NCBI GenBank assembly: GCA_017405805.1 | Contig: JAFQZU010000015.1 | Coordinates: forward strand, 1 to 38,974 | Source of the DNA: Lachnospiraceae bacterium | GTDB lineage: Bacteria > Bacillota > Clostridia > Lachnospirales > Lachnospiraceae | Length of the DNA stretch: 38,974 bases | Reading direction: 5' to 3' | Shown: piece after piece, positions 14,677 to 24,200 of the stretch | How the letters are laid out: each line of letters starts with the position of its first letter | Position numbering within the stretch: position 1 is the first letter of the stretch | Notes under the pieces: generated by a model | The model's database searches: none | The model's input: only the letters and a program-made list of their open reading frames with translations | Told to the model about the DNA's origin: nothing | Program-made: the position numbers and the translations under genes

Positions 14677-15406
14677 CGAAATGGAATTACATTCGGGCGG
14701 CACGCCCGCGCTGGAATGCCGGGCACTCCGAAAAGAATACGGCAGGACCGTGGCCCTGCAAAATGTTAATCTCTCTCTGCAGAGCGGACGGATCGTCGGT
14801 CTGGTGGGCCCCAACGGCAGCGGCAAAACAACACTGATCAAGCTGGCCCAGCACCTTCTGGTCCCCACGGAAGGGGAGATCCGTATCCTGGGCATGGAGC
14901 CCGGCCCGGAGACGAAGGCGCTCGTCTCCTATCTGCCGGACAGGGATTTTCTTCCGCAGTGGATGGACCTGAACGGACTGTTGGAATTCTACTGCGATTT
15001 TTACGCGGACTTCCGACCGGACAAGGCTCAGGAAATGCTGAATGCCCTGCACATTGATTCAAAACTCCCCCTTGGCCGCATGTCTAAGGGAACGAGGGAA
15101 AAAGTCCAGCTCATTCTGACCATGAGCCGGGAGGCCAGGGTCTATCTGTTGGACGAACCCATCGCCGGCGTGGATCCCGCCACGAGAGAATACATTCTCC
15201 ACACCATTCTTTCCGGCTATACAAGCGACGCCCTGATGGTGATCTCCACCCACCTGATCACGGATGTGGAGCCGATCCTCGAAGAAGTAGTCTTCCTGCA
15301 GAACGGAAGCGTCGCACTGCACGAAAACACCGATGCGCTTCGCCAGCGCACCGGCATGAGTATTGACGGTTATTTCCGGGAGGTGTACAGATGCTGGGAA
15401 AACTAA
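14669..15406 (+). CDS. ABC transporter ATP-binding protein
   Basis: A 245-residue ATPase with Walker A GPNGSGKTTLI (about residues 49-59), a degenerate signature MSKGTREKV, Walker B VYLLDEPIAGVDP and H-loop STHL. The KGT signature and the YtrB/CcmA-like layout fit drug or bacitracin-type exporters regulated by GntR proteins. The N-terminus (MNNEMELHSGGTPALECRAL) overlaps the regulator gene, and the 3' end overlaps the permease gene by 16 bp, so all three are coupled. The transported substrate is not evident. Confidence 0.92.
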   Translation: MNNEMELHSGGTPALECRALRKEYGRTVALQNVNLSLQSGRIVGLVGPNGSGKTTLIKLAQHLLVPTEGEIRILGMEPGPETKALVSYLPDRDFLPQWMDLNGLLEFYCDFYADFRPDKAQEMLNALHIDSKLPLGRMSKGTREKVQLILTMSREARVYLLDEPIAGVDPATREYILHTILSGYTSDALMVISTHLITDVEPILEEVVFLQNGSVALHENTDALRQRTGMSIDGYFREVYRCWEN

Positions 15407-16206
15407 TCTATTATGAAACCAAAGCCTTCGGGCGCATCATGCTGCCCCTCTATGCGGCCGCCCTTGCCTTCTCCCTTTTTATGGGACTAGGGCTGCGCAT
15501 TATTCCCGCGGATCTTCTGGAGGGTCTGCCTTATATCCTGATGTTTATGATCTATACCTTCCTGATCCTGGCAGTCATGATCATGACCGGGGTCCTTTCC
15601 GTCACCCGCTTTTACAACAATCTGCTGGGCCGTGAGGGCTATCTGATGTTCTCTCTTCCCACGGGTACGCTTTCCCTGATCGGATCCAAAGTCATCAGTG
15701 TCCTGATCTGGTCTGCGCTGAGCGGCCTGGCCGCCCTGCTCACGGTCATTTTGTGCGGCCTCGGCGCCGGAGGAATGTATTTTCTGAGAGAGATCCCGTC
15801 ACTGTTCCGCTTCCTTGCGGAGTGGAAGGATCTGCCTTCCGCACTGGCGCTCACCGGGACCACCCTGGTTTTTCTCGCCGTGACCGCCGCCGCTTCGATC
15901 GTGCGGATCTACGCAGCCATTGCCATCGGTCATCAGTTCAACGGCCACCGGATCGCCTGGAGCGTCGTCGCCTATATCGCTTTTCAGATCATCGAGACAA
16001 TGATCGGCTCCCTCTTCGGACTCTTTGCTCATTCCATGAGTCCCTTTGAAACGTGGGTCGAATCCTTCAGCCGCTTTTTTGAAGCAGAGACGGTCTCCGC
16101 CATGCTTCTTGTGGAGTGGTGGGCAGTCCTTGGGAGCGCAGTCTTCATCGTGATCTTTGGGCTGCTGACGTGGTTTTTGCTGGATCGGAGGTTGAATTTA
16201 GAGTGA
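15391..16206 (+). CDS. ABC transporter permease
   Basis: A 271-residue membrane protein with about six hydrophobic segments in the ABC-2-type arrangement, beginning MLGKLIYYETKAFGRIMLPLY behind GGGAGG within the ATPase gene. A conserved-looking FYNNLLGREGYLMFSLPTG follows the second segment, a pattern I associate with Firmicutes YtrC/D-like permeases next to YtrA regulators. It should pair with the preceding ATPase. Its stop codon overlaps the stop of the convergent phosphatase gene by 9 bp, and no terminator is seen between them. Confidence 0.85.
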   Translation: MLGKLIYYETKAFGRIMLPLYAAALAFSLFMGLGLRIIPADLLEGLPYILMFMIYTFLILAVMIMTGVLSVTRFYNNLLGREGYLMFSLPTGTLSLIGSKVISVLIWSALSGLAALLTVILCGLGAGGMYFLREIPSLFRFLAEWKDLPSALALTGTTLVFLAVTAAASIVRIYAAIAIGHQFNGHRIAWSVVAYIAFQIIETMIGSLFGLFAHSMSPFETWVESFSRFFEAETVSAMLLVEWWAVLGSAVFIVIFGLLTWFLLDRRLNLE

Positions 16207-19200
16207 GTTCTTCCCCTTATACTCCACACACAGCATCGTGATATCATCAAACTGCTCCGCATCCTTCACAAATGCATCCACCGCATTCATCACGTTTTCC
16301 AAAAGCTTCCTGGGCGCCGCATCCGCGTCCTTGTTCAGGGCATCGATCATGCGGTCCAGACCGAACATGTTGTCCTTTTTATCCGCCGCCTCCGGCACGC
16401 CGTCCGTGTACACGAACAGTTTGTCACCGGGCTCCATCGCGATCTCATATTCGCTGTACGACGTGTCTTCCATGGCGCCGATCACGAGTCCGTGCTTATC
16501 CTTCAGGATGCTGAACTCTCCGTTTCTCCTTCGAATGGCCGGATACTCGTGGCCTGCGTTGGCTGCCGAGATGATACCGGTACTGATTTCCAGAATACCG
16601 ACCCATACCGTGATGAACATTTCGTGCTTGTTGTTGGAACAGATCGCCTCGTTGGTTTTGGTAAGGATCTCCCCCGCGGACGCACCCAGCATCGCGCAGC
16701 TCTGGACGATGACTTTGGAGACCATCATAAAGAGTGCGCCGGGGATCCCTTTTCCGCTCACGTCTGCAATGACCATGCACAGATGATCGTCATCGATCAT
16801 GAAAATATCGTAAAAATCGCCCCCGACCTCTCTGGCCGGATCCATCACCGCGTAGATGTCAAACTCATCTCTTCCGGGGACAGGAGGAAAATCATGTACG
16901 AGCATGCCGCTCTGAATCTGACTGGCCATGTTCAGTTCCGTCTTCAGACGCTCTTTTTTCACTTCTTCTTTGTTGCGCTCTTCCAGCAGCCGCGTCTTTC
17001 TCCGGTAATACAGCATGACGAGGAGTCCCGCCGTGAAGATCAGTGCCAGATTGAACAAGACAATGAACCATTTTTCTTCGTAAACCGCCTTTTCCTTGAC
17101 GATCGGGACGGATATGGTTCTGCCGCCCCGCCCCATCGAATCCATCACCCGGATCTCGAACTGATAGGATCCGCCGGGCAGGTTCGTATAGTCCACGGGG
17201 TTCAGATCCGTCCGGCTTACGACCACCGCTTCCCGGTCAAAGCCCTTTAGCTGATAGGCTACTTTCGGATCCGTAAGGGAATAATTATAGACGTAGCTGT
17301 AGATCGTCACTTTTTGCACGTCTGACGAGATCCGAAACCCGCCCTGCGCATCGGGATATGTCCTTATGCCGTCCACATCGATATAGGGCACCGACACCTT
17401 CAGGTCCGCGGTGGTCTCCATGGAGGAATTGATATTGACTTTCGAGACGCCCAAATTGCCGGAGATATACAGATCCCCATCCTCTGTCAGCTCACTGTAG
17501 GAATTGCTTGTCGCAATGGAGGGAAGACCGTTGGCAAGGCCGTAGTGCACCGGCTTCAGATTATCTCCTTTCAGCAGTTCCTCCGTCGGCAGGACGTAGA
17601 TCCCGTCGCTGCTGAGGATCCACATATCGCCTTTATCGTTCTCGTACAGGTCAAAATTGTTGGAGTAGGGGAAGCTGCTAACGGTCGTCAACTGATAGTC
17701 GGACGTCATAAAGGCGATGGAATTACTGGTGATGATCCAGTAGAGATCTCTTGCCGGATCCCGCTTGATCCGCATCACAATGCCGGACGTCAGGCCGTCT
17801 TCCGTTCCGATGCAGCGGGTTCCGTTTTTGCCGATGACATAGATCCCTCCCCCGTTGGATCCCAGCAGGATATCCCCGTTTGCTGCGTTTTCAGACACTG
17901 TCAGGCTCTCCGGATTCACTATGCCGTCTTCTGCCGTATAGGAGCCGGTCACCCGGCCATCTTCGATCACGCTGACGCCCCCTGAACTGACCGCCAGGAA
18001 GGATCCGTCCTCTCTTTCGTACACCATCCTGACATGGTTGGAGACCAGTCCGTCCTTGTCCGTAAACGCAGTCACCGTCCCGCCGTCATAGCACAAAAGG
18101 CCGCAGGCCCGCCAGGTGGAGATCCAGATCCGGCCCTTGCTGTCCCGGATAATGGAACGGACCCTGCATCCGTCCAGCATCTGCAAAAGGTCGCTCTCCT
18201 CAAGATCGGTCCCGGAGGCGCTGCGGGCGCCCGTCAAAGGAAGTTCCCCCACTCTTCCCTTCTCATCCAGGACGATCAGCCCCGTATCAGTGCCGATAAA
18301 AAGTTTGTCGCCGCTTATGCATGTGGAATTGACCACCGTCTCCGGCAGTTCGTACTTCTCAAACAGATCCACAAACCGGTTGGGAACGATCTTCATCACG
18401 CCCTGACGGGTGGAAGTAAACCAGAGATTGCCCTCGTAATCCGCGATAACGTTGCCGACGGAATTTTTCATGGCGAGATCTTCCAGATAGTAGAATTTAC
18501 CGCTCTCGATCACGCCGATCCCGTTCCGGCCGCAGATCCAAATTCTTCCGTTGATCTGTTCGATATCCATGACGCCGAACAAAGGCGCGATATCAAGCTC
18601 CTTTTCGATCAGGAGCCGGTCGCGGCTCACGCTCCCGTAAAAAAACCGGGAATCCTCCGTCCCGAAATACGCTTTTCCGGGATGATCGTCATCCGGGCGG
18701 ATACAGACGATCCCCTTGAGGCTGTTGTCCGCGCTGCTGATATAGCTGATCACTTTCCCGTCCTGCAGCACAAAAATATCGTCATCGCTGCTCATGCCGT
18801 ACAGCTTCCCGTCTTTTCCGGCGACCAGGCTTTCGACGTACATACCGGAGATCCTGGAATCTTCAACGTTATGAAGCGTAAAATCCTCCCCGATAAACTG
18901 GATGCCTTCCACCGTGGCTGCATAGATCATTCCGTCCGTATCCTGCGTGATATCGCTGATCTTATCAGAGCCCATTCCGTCTGCTTTTTTCCAGTGGCGG
19001 ATCTCTCCCCTTTCCATCATGGCGAGTCCGCTGTCATTGGTGCCGATCCACAGCCGGTCGAGGCTGTCCACGAAAAGACATCCCACATTTGCGACGCCCG
19101 TGGTCGAATCCATCCGCTCAAAGGTGTTGCCGTCGTAACGGGTCAGGCCGCTGTAGCTGCCGATCCATATAAAACCGTCCTCCGTCTGCGCAATGTCGTT

Positions 19201-19383
19201 CGCTTCAGAAGTCGACAGGCCGTTCCGGTTGTTGTAGAGCACGTCGGAATAACCGCCGCTGCTCCAGACAGGAACGGACGACTCCGCACTGCAGGCCGCA
19301 ATGGCAGGCCTGGCGAACAGAATCATTACGATAAGCAATATGACAGTGTATTTGATCTTTTTCCCCATCCGATAAGATTTCAT
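16198..19383 (-). CDS. Periplasmic-propeller sensor with cytoplasmic SpoIIE-type PP2C phosphatase
   Basis: About 1061 residues from ATG 19383 (MKSYRMGKKIKY), chosen for its AAAAGGTG site; an upstream ATG at 19449 adds 22 unlikely residues. A signal/anchor segment (VILLIVMILFARPAIAAC) is followed by about 600 residues of two-component-regulator propeller repeats (GFIWIGSYSGLTRYDG, RLWIGTNDSGL, GRIWICGRNGIGVI, GNLWFTSTRQGVM). Next come a Y_Y_Y-like beta domain (YQLKGFDREAVV ... YQFEIRVMD), one transmembrane helix (WFIVLFNLALIFTAGLLVML), a coiled coil, and a complete SpoIIE/PP2C domain (EVGGDFYD, ADVSGKG, NAGH, YTDGVPEA, FDDITML). It probably senses an extracellular ligand and dephosphorylates an anti-sigma-antagonist partner; no such partner is adjacent. 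Confidence 0.92.
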   Translation of the reverse strand: MKSYRMGKKIKYTVILLIVMILFARPAIAACSAESSVPVWSSGGYSDVLYNNRNGLSTSEANDIAQTEDGFIWIGSYSGLTRYDGNTFERMDSTTGVANVGCLFVDSLDRLWIGTNDSGLAMMERGEIRHWKKADGMGSDKISDITQDTDGMIYAATVEGIQFIGEDFTLHNVEDSRISGMYVESLVAGKDGKLYGMSSDDDIFVLQDGKVISYISSADNSLKGIVCIRPDDDHPGKAYFGTEDSRFFYGSVSRDRLLIEKELDIAPLFGVMDIEQINGRIWICGRNGIGVIESGKFYYLEDLAMKNSVGNVIADYEGNLWFTSTRQGVMKIVPNRFVDLFEKYELPETVVNSTCISGDKLFIGTDTGLIVLDEKGRVGELPLTGARSASGTDLEESDLLQMLDGCRVRSIIRDSKGRIWISTWRACGLLCYDGGTVTAFTDKDGLVSNHVRMVYEREDGSFLAVSSGGVSVIEDGRVTGSYTAEDGIVNPESLTVSENAANGDILLGSNGGGIYVIGKNGTRCIGTEDGLTSGIVMRIKRDPARDLYWIITSNSIAFMTSDYQLTTVSSFPYSNNFDLYENDKGDMWILSSDGIYVLPTEELLKGDNLKPVHYGLANGLPSIATSNSYSELTEDGDLYISGNLGVSKVNINSSMETTADLKVSVPYIDVDGIRTYPDAQGGFRISSDVQKVTIYSYVYNYSLTDPKVAYQLKGFDREAVVVSRTDLNPVDYTNLPGGSYQFEIRVMDSMGRGGRTISVPIVKEKAVYEEKWFIVLFNLALIFTAGLLVMLYYRRKTRLLEERNKEEVKKERLKTELNMASQIQSGMLVHDFPPVPGRDEFDIYAVMDPAREVGGDFYDIFMIDDDHLCMVIADVSGKGIPGALFMMVSKVIVQSCAMLGASAGEILTKTNEAICSNNKHEMFITVWVGILEISTGIISAANAGHEYPAIRRRNGEFSILKDKHGLVIGAMEDTSYSEYEIAMEPGDKLFVYTDGVPEAADKKDNMFGLDRMIDALNKDADAAPRKLLENVMNAVDAFVKDAEQFDDITMLCVEYKGKNSL

Positions 19384-19460
19384 CGACTCGCAGCACCTTT
19401 TGAAAGTAAGATCCGACTCATCATCTGTCCAACCAGAAGTATAACACATCTGAACAAGGC

Positions 19461-19632
19461 TCCGCCGCCATATATAAGCAGCCGCAGGGTTTTATTGTGA
19501 GCATAGCGCAGGCTCCGCTGTTATATATATGTGCCGCAGGGTTTTAAGTGGTCACGGCCCAAGGCACATATATATAACGGCGGAGCCCTCTTCCGCACTC
19601 ACAAACTAATTGCGCTTATATAGGACGGCGGA
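19461..19632. repeat. Nested palindromic element of about 172 bp
   Basis: Three sets of arms pair concentrically. The outer set is TCCGCCG-cca-TATATAAGC (19461-19479) with GCTTATATA-gga-CGGCGGA (19614-19632). The middle set is TTGTGAG (19495-19501) with CTCACAA (19598-19604). The inner set is 25 bp with one mismatch, 19511-19535 with 19563-19587. The left half also contains two diverged direct copies (GGCTCCGC.G ... GCCGCAGGGTTTTA at about 19459-19494 and 19511-19546). It fills the space between two minus-strand genes. It could be a miniature palindromic repeat or a structured RNA; it lacks the T-run of an ordinary terminator. Confidence 0.75.
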
Positions 19633-19639
19633 TCATCCG

Positions 19640-21094
19640 TCAGATTCCGTTGGCAGACAGATCATAATCCACATAGCAGACATGCGTCTCAAGGAATTCC
19701 TCCAGACCCAGCTCACCGTCGTCTCCGCCCAGACCGGACTGTCTCACGCCGGCATGGAAGCCCTGGAAGGCCTCGAAGTGCTCGCGGTTGACATATGTCT
19801 CGCCGTAGTGGAGCTCGTTGAGCGCTCTCATGATGATATTCCAGTTGGTGGAGTAAATGGAGGAGGTCAGGCCGTAAATGCAGTCATTCGCCTTCTCGAT
19901 CACCTCGTCAAAAGTCTTGAAGCTGGTCACGGGCAGCACCGGTCCGAAGATCTCCTCGGTCATGATCCGGCTTCCGTGCTTGCATCCGGCGATGACAGTC
20001 GGCTCATAGTAGAAGCCTTTGCCGTTAATCGAGGCCTTGTGACCGCCGCAGAGGACCTTTGCGCCGTCGGCGATGGCGCTCTGCACCAGCTCGTCCACAT
20101 GCTCCTGCTGGGCCTTGTTGACCATGGGGCCCATGTCGAAGGCGCCTTCCAGAGGATTGCCGTAGGTTGCCTTCTCGAAGCGGGCCGTGATCTTCTCGAG
20201 GAATTTGTCATAGATGCCTTCCTGCACGTAAATTCTCTCCGCGCAGTTGCAGGCCTGTCCGGTGTTGATGATGCGGGAATTGAAAACATGCTCGATGGTG
20301 GCGTCCAGATCGCAGTCATTCATTACGATCACAGGTGCCTTGCCGCCCAGCTCCAGGGAGACCTTGGTGATGTTGTCAGCCGCTTTCTTCATGATCTTGC
20401 GGCCAGCTTCCGTGGATCCGGTCATGGAGACCATCTGTACCTTGGGGCTGGAGGAAAGTGCGTCGCCGACGACCGCGCCGGAGCCGGTGATCACATTGAT
20501 GACACCCTTGGGCAGGGAACTCTTCTCCACCAGCTTTGCGAACTCGTAGCAGCCGTTGGGAGAATCACTGGAGGGCTTGAGCACAACGGTGCAGCCTGCC
20601 ATCAGGACCGGCGCCACCTTGCGGCCGATCAGGAACAGCGGGAAGTTCCAGGGCATGATGCCCGCCACGACGCCGATGGGCATCTTGTACATCAGGATAT
20701 TCTCGTTGGGACGGTCGGAAGGAATGATCTGTCCCTTGATGTGGCGCGCCTGCTCGGCAAAATAGATCAGATACTCTGTCAGCCATCCGGCCTCGTCCAT
20801 GGACTGGGCCAGCGGTTTCCCCATCTCCTCGGAGTTGGTCTTTGCAAAGAGTTCCCGGTTGTCAGCCACGAGCTGGGCCAGCTCACGGATATAGCCGGCG
20901 CGTACGATCGGGGGCGTCTTGGCCCACTCTTTCTGTGCCGCCGCCGCTGCGTCGATGGCCGCTTCCACGTCGGCCGGCGTAGCCTTGGGAACTTCGGAAA
21001 TCACTTCTTCAGTCGCCGGGTTAAGGACCTGCAGCATCTCCCGGTCTCCATTGGGGATGAACTTGCCGTCAATAAACAACTCATACTGTCTCAT
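19640..21094 (-). CDS. aldA: AldA-type aldehyde dehydrogenase
   Basis: A 484-residue NAD(P)-dependent aldehyde dehydrogenase. Start ATG 21094 is preceded by AAAGGAGG; a longer frame from 21169 adds 25 residues without support. The similarity by eye is closest to lactaldehyde/glycolaldehyde dehydrogenase AldA: MPIGVVAGIMPWNFPLFLI, VSMTGSTEAG, the general base in SLELGGKAP, the nucleophile in GQACNCAER, and NREHFEAFQGFHAG...SGLGG. It oxidises short hydroxyaldehydes such as those from fucose or rhamnose breakdown, but no such pathway genes are nearby. It is monocistronic: a palindromic element follows and a divergent gene precedes. The symbol is given by resemblance only. Confidence 0.88.
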   Translation of the reverse strand: MRQYELFIDGKFIPNGDREMLQVLNPATEEVISEVPKATPADVEAAIDAAAAAQKEWAKTPPIVRAGYIRELAQLVADNRELFAKTNSEEMGKPLAQSMDEAGWLTEYLIYFAEQARHIKGQIIPSDRPNENILMYKMPIGVVAGIMPWNFPLFLIGRKVAPVLMAGCTVVLKPSSDSPNGCYEFAKLVEKSSLPKGVINVITGSGAVVGDALSSSPKVQMVSMTGSTEAGRKIMKKAADNITKVSLELGGKAPVIVMNDCDLDATIEHVFNSRIINTGQACNCAERIYVQEGIYDKFLEKITARFEKATYGNPLEGAFDMGPMVNKAQQEHVDELVQSAIADGAKVLCGGHKASINGKGFYYEPTVIAGCKHGSRIMTEEIFGPVLPVTSFKTFDEVIEKANDCIYGLTSSIYSTNWNIIMRALNELHYGETYVNREHFEAFQGFHAGVRQSGLGGDDGELGLEEFLETHVCYVDYDLSANGI

Positions 21095-21298
21095 GATTTG
21101 CCTCCTTTGCATATAATTCACAAATAATTGTTTAGTTATACTGCAATTACCGTCTAAATTGTACAGCAATTACACAAAAAGTACAACAATATATAAAAGA
21201 AGACTTGCAAAAGAAGACTTTTACAAACGCTCCTGTTTCATGTAGTATTAAATTGGATTTTTATTGATATTAATTACAAATAAACGAGGATATACAAT

Positions 21299-24200
21299 AT
21301 GCAGGAACAAAATGAAAGCATTCGCAAGAGAGCGAATTCCTACTTCTTCGCGAAGGTCATCGTCAACGTGATCCTGATCATTGTCGGCGCGGTGCTGATC
21401 ACTGTTTTTTTGCGGACCATGCAGCACCAGGCTGCCCTGTACAAGCAGCGTGTGAACAGTGAAAAGGCATTGGAGGAGGCTGTTTCCACCCTGTCCGACA
21501 ACAATGCGGAGGCGGAAGATCTGACGAAGATCTTCCACGACAACAATCAGGACATGCTGGATGATCTGTTCCACCTGTTTACCAGCGGTCTCTTCGACGA
21601 CCTCAAGGATGCGGATCTCGACACCCGCTCTTCCATCCTTGCGGACATGGTCGAGCGCTCCGGCGTGGAGCATCTCTTCATCATGGGTGACGACGGGACG
21701 ATCCTCCTGTCCCCCTACACGCAGCTCTACGGCACCAACATGGTCGATTACGGCCTTTTATCCGAGGAGAACCGGAAGGCACTGATCAAAGGAACCCTGA
21801 ATGCCGACAAAACCGTTTCGCCCATTCGGGAGAAGAACGACTACGGAGATTTCTTCTTTTACTCCATGCGCATACCTTTTGGCGGCACGGAATATAATCT
21901 CGTGCTGGGAACGGACGCGACCGTACTGGATGTGCAGATCTCTTCCCTCAAGGATATCTCGGTCGTGCTCAGCAGGGCGGCGATCGGAAACGGCGGGTTC
22001 GTTTTTGCCGTGAACCGGTCGGACAATACCTTTTTGTACTATAAAAACGGCGAGCAGGTCCTGACGGGACAGAACGCGCTGGAAGCCGGTCTCTCCGAGG
22101 AGGCCCTGCAGGACGGGTATGTCGGCGTCCAGTCCATCGGCGGCGTGCGATACCACTGTGTCTCCAAGGAATACGGCGGAAGCACCGTCATCTGCGCCGT
22201 GGCGGACACGAAGGCGATCTTTTCCAATGACAGACACGTCCTATTCTGGTCTATCACCGGCTTTATCCTTGTCATGCTCGTGTGCCTTATGTATGCGGTC
22301 ATTGTGCGCAATGACTTTGTCCGCAACGCGGTCGAGACCAACCGCCGGGTGATCGCCACCGTAAAAAACGAGAAGGTCATCTTTGACAAATCCATTTTTG
22401 ACAAAGTCTTTCCACTCATGCTCGTCGGCGTCTTTTTGATCTTCAGCATCTCCTTCTACACCCAGACTATGCTCGAGATCTCGGAGAGCATCGATGATTC
22501 CATCATCGCGCTCACTGAGATAACCGGCCGGTATGAGGAGAGCACCCGCAACCGGGACACGATCCGGAGCTACTACAACAACCGCTTCCTCTCCAAGGCC
22601 CGTCTGATCTCCTTCCTTCTGGAGGAAGACCCTTCCGTGCTGAACGAGGAGACGGATCGCTATTATTCCTACTATAAAGAAGACGGAAGCAGGGAATACA
22701 TGACCGATGACGAGGGGAACCGCCTCCGCTCCGTCTCACAGTCCACAAAGCTCCAGGAGCTGTGCGACGCAAACGACATCGACTCCCTTTACGTGTACGA
22801 CGAGGAGGGCCGGGTCATCGCGACCAGCACCCCCAACTGGTACTTCCAGATCAGCCGGTCCGCGGACAACCAGTCCAACGAATTCCTCCGCGTTCTGGAT
22901 GGGAGGGACGATTACCTGATCCAGGACGTGATGACGGACGATTTGGGCGTTGAGAGCCAGTATATCGGCGTCGTATTCCACTACTATACGACCGTGGATG
23001 ATGAAGGCAAGACAAAATATGTCTCACGCTACGAATACCTTGCTTCCCTGGAAAACGGCGATGCGGAGGCAAGTCTTGCCACGGTAGACCCTGACGCCGT
23101 CAACGTGGACGCCATGGCTGCCCAGGAAGACAAGGCGACGGTGACAGACAAAGACGGCCACCCGATCACCGTCCATAAATCCCTTCTGCAGATCGGCCTC
23201 AAGGAGACCCTCTCTGAACGGATCCTGGCCTCCACCGAGACGTCCAACGTCCTCTCCTCCAGCATGCTGAGCGGCGGTTTCATCGTCATGTTCGACGCCA
23301 GCGAGGACCATATCTGCCTTTACTCTCCCATCGAGGCGAGCATCGGCAGGAAAGCCGCCGATATGGGCGTGTCGGAGAAGGCCTTCGCCGGTTCGGATTA
23401 CTACGGCTTTACCAGGGTCAACGGCGTTCATTATTTCCAGTATTTTCGGTACGCGGAGCGCGAGAAGGAGGGAAGCTTCTACATCGGGACCGCGATCCCG
23501 CAGTCCAGTATGTACAAGACACGGCTTCCGATCGCTCTCGTCACGGCGCTGGTAAGCCTGATCCTGATCCTGATCCTGTCCGCGACTGTTACCGTCACGA
23601 CCGAAGAAGAAGAGATGCTTTATGCGACGATGAGCGAATCGGTGGCCAAGAAAGGCATGGATTCGGCCATATTCAATATCATCCTTCCTTCCGGCAAAAG
23701 GACATCGACCGTGCAGGCGGCAGCCCGCTGGGACAACCGGTATATCCCCTGGAGCGAAAAGAGCCCCGAGCAGAAACTGGTGATGCTTCTCAGTATCATG
23801 GGCGGCATTCTGGTCTTCTATGTCCTGCTGACTGTGATCGGCGTGAACCGCATTTTTGACGAGGGCTCCGTCATCCAGTACGTATTGAGCGGCGGATGGG
23901 ACCGGGGTCTGAATATTTTCGCGCTGAGCGCGTGCGCCTTCGTGCTGGTCTTCACCATCATCGCGGTCTCTCTGTTCCGGATCCCCGTCCGGATCACCTC
24001 CTCCCTCCTGGGAGCGCGGGGCGAGACCATCGCGCATCTTCTGCTCTCGGTGCTCAAGTACGGCGGCGCGCTGGGTGCAGTATTCTACTGCCTGTACCTG
24101 CTCGGCATGGATTCGCACAACCTGCTCGCCAGTGCCGGCATCCTGTCCCTGATCATCGGTCTCGGCGCACAGAGTCTGATCAAGGATATCCTGGCCGGCA

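Noticed and set aside
18034-19500. A 488-codon plus-strand open frame opposite the propeller sensor
   Set aside because: It is antisense to clear propeller repeats and the phosphatase gene, its translation has low-complexity shadow character, and there is no ribosome site.
19610-21127. A 505-codon plus-strand open frame opposite the aldehyde dehydrogenase
   Set aside because: It mirrors the whole AldA gene in the opposite frame; codon bias of a GC-rich gene explains the absence of stops.
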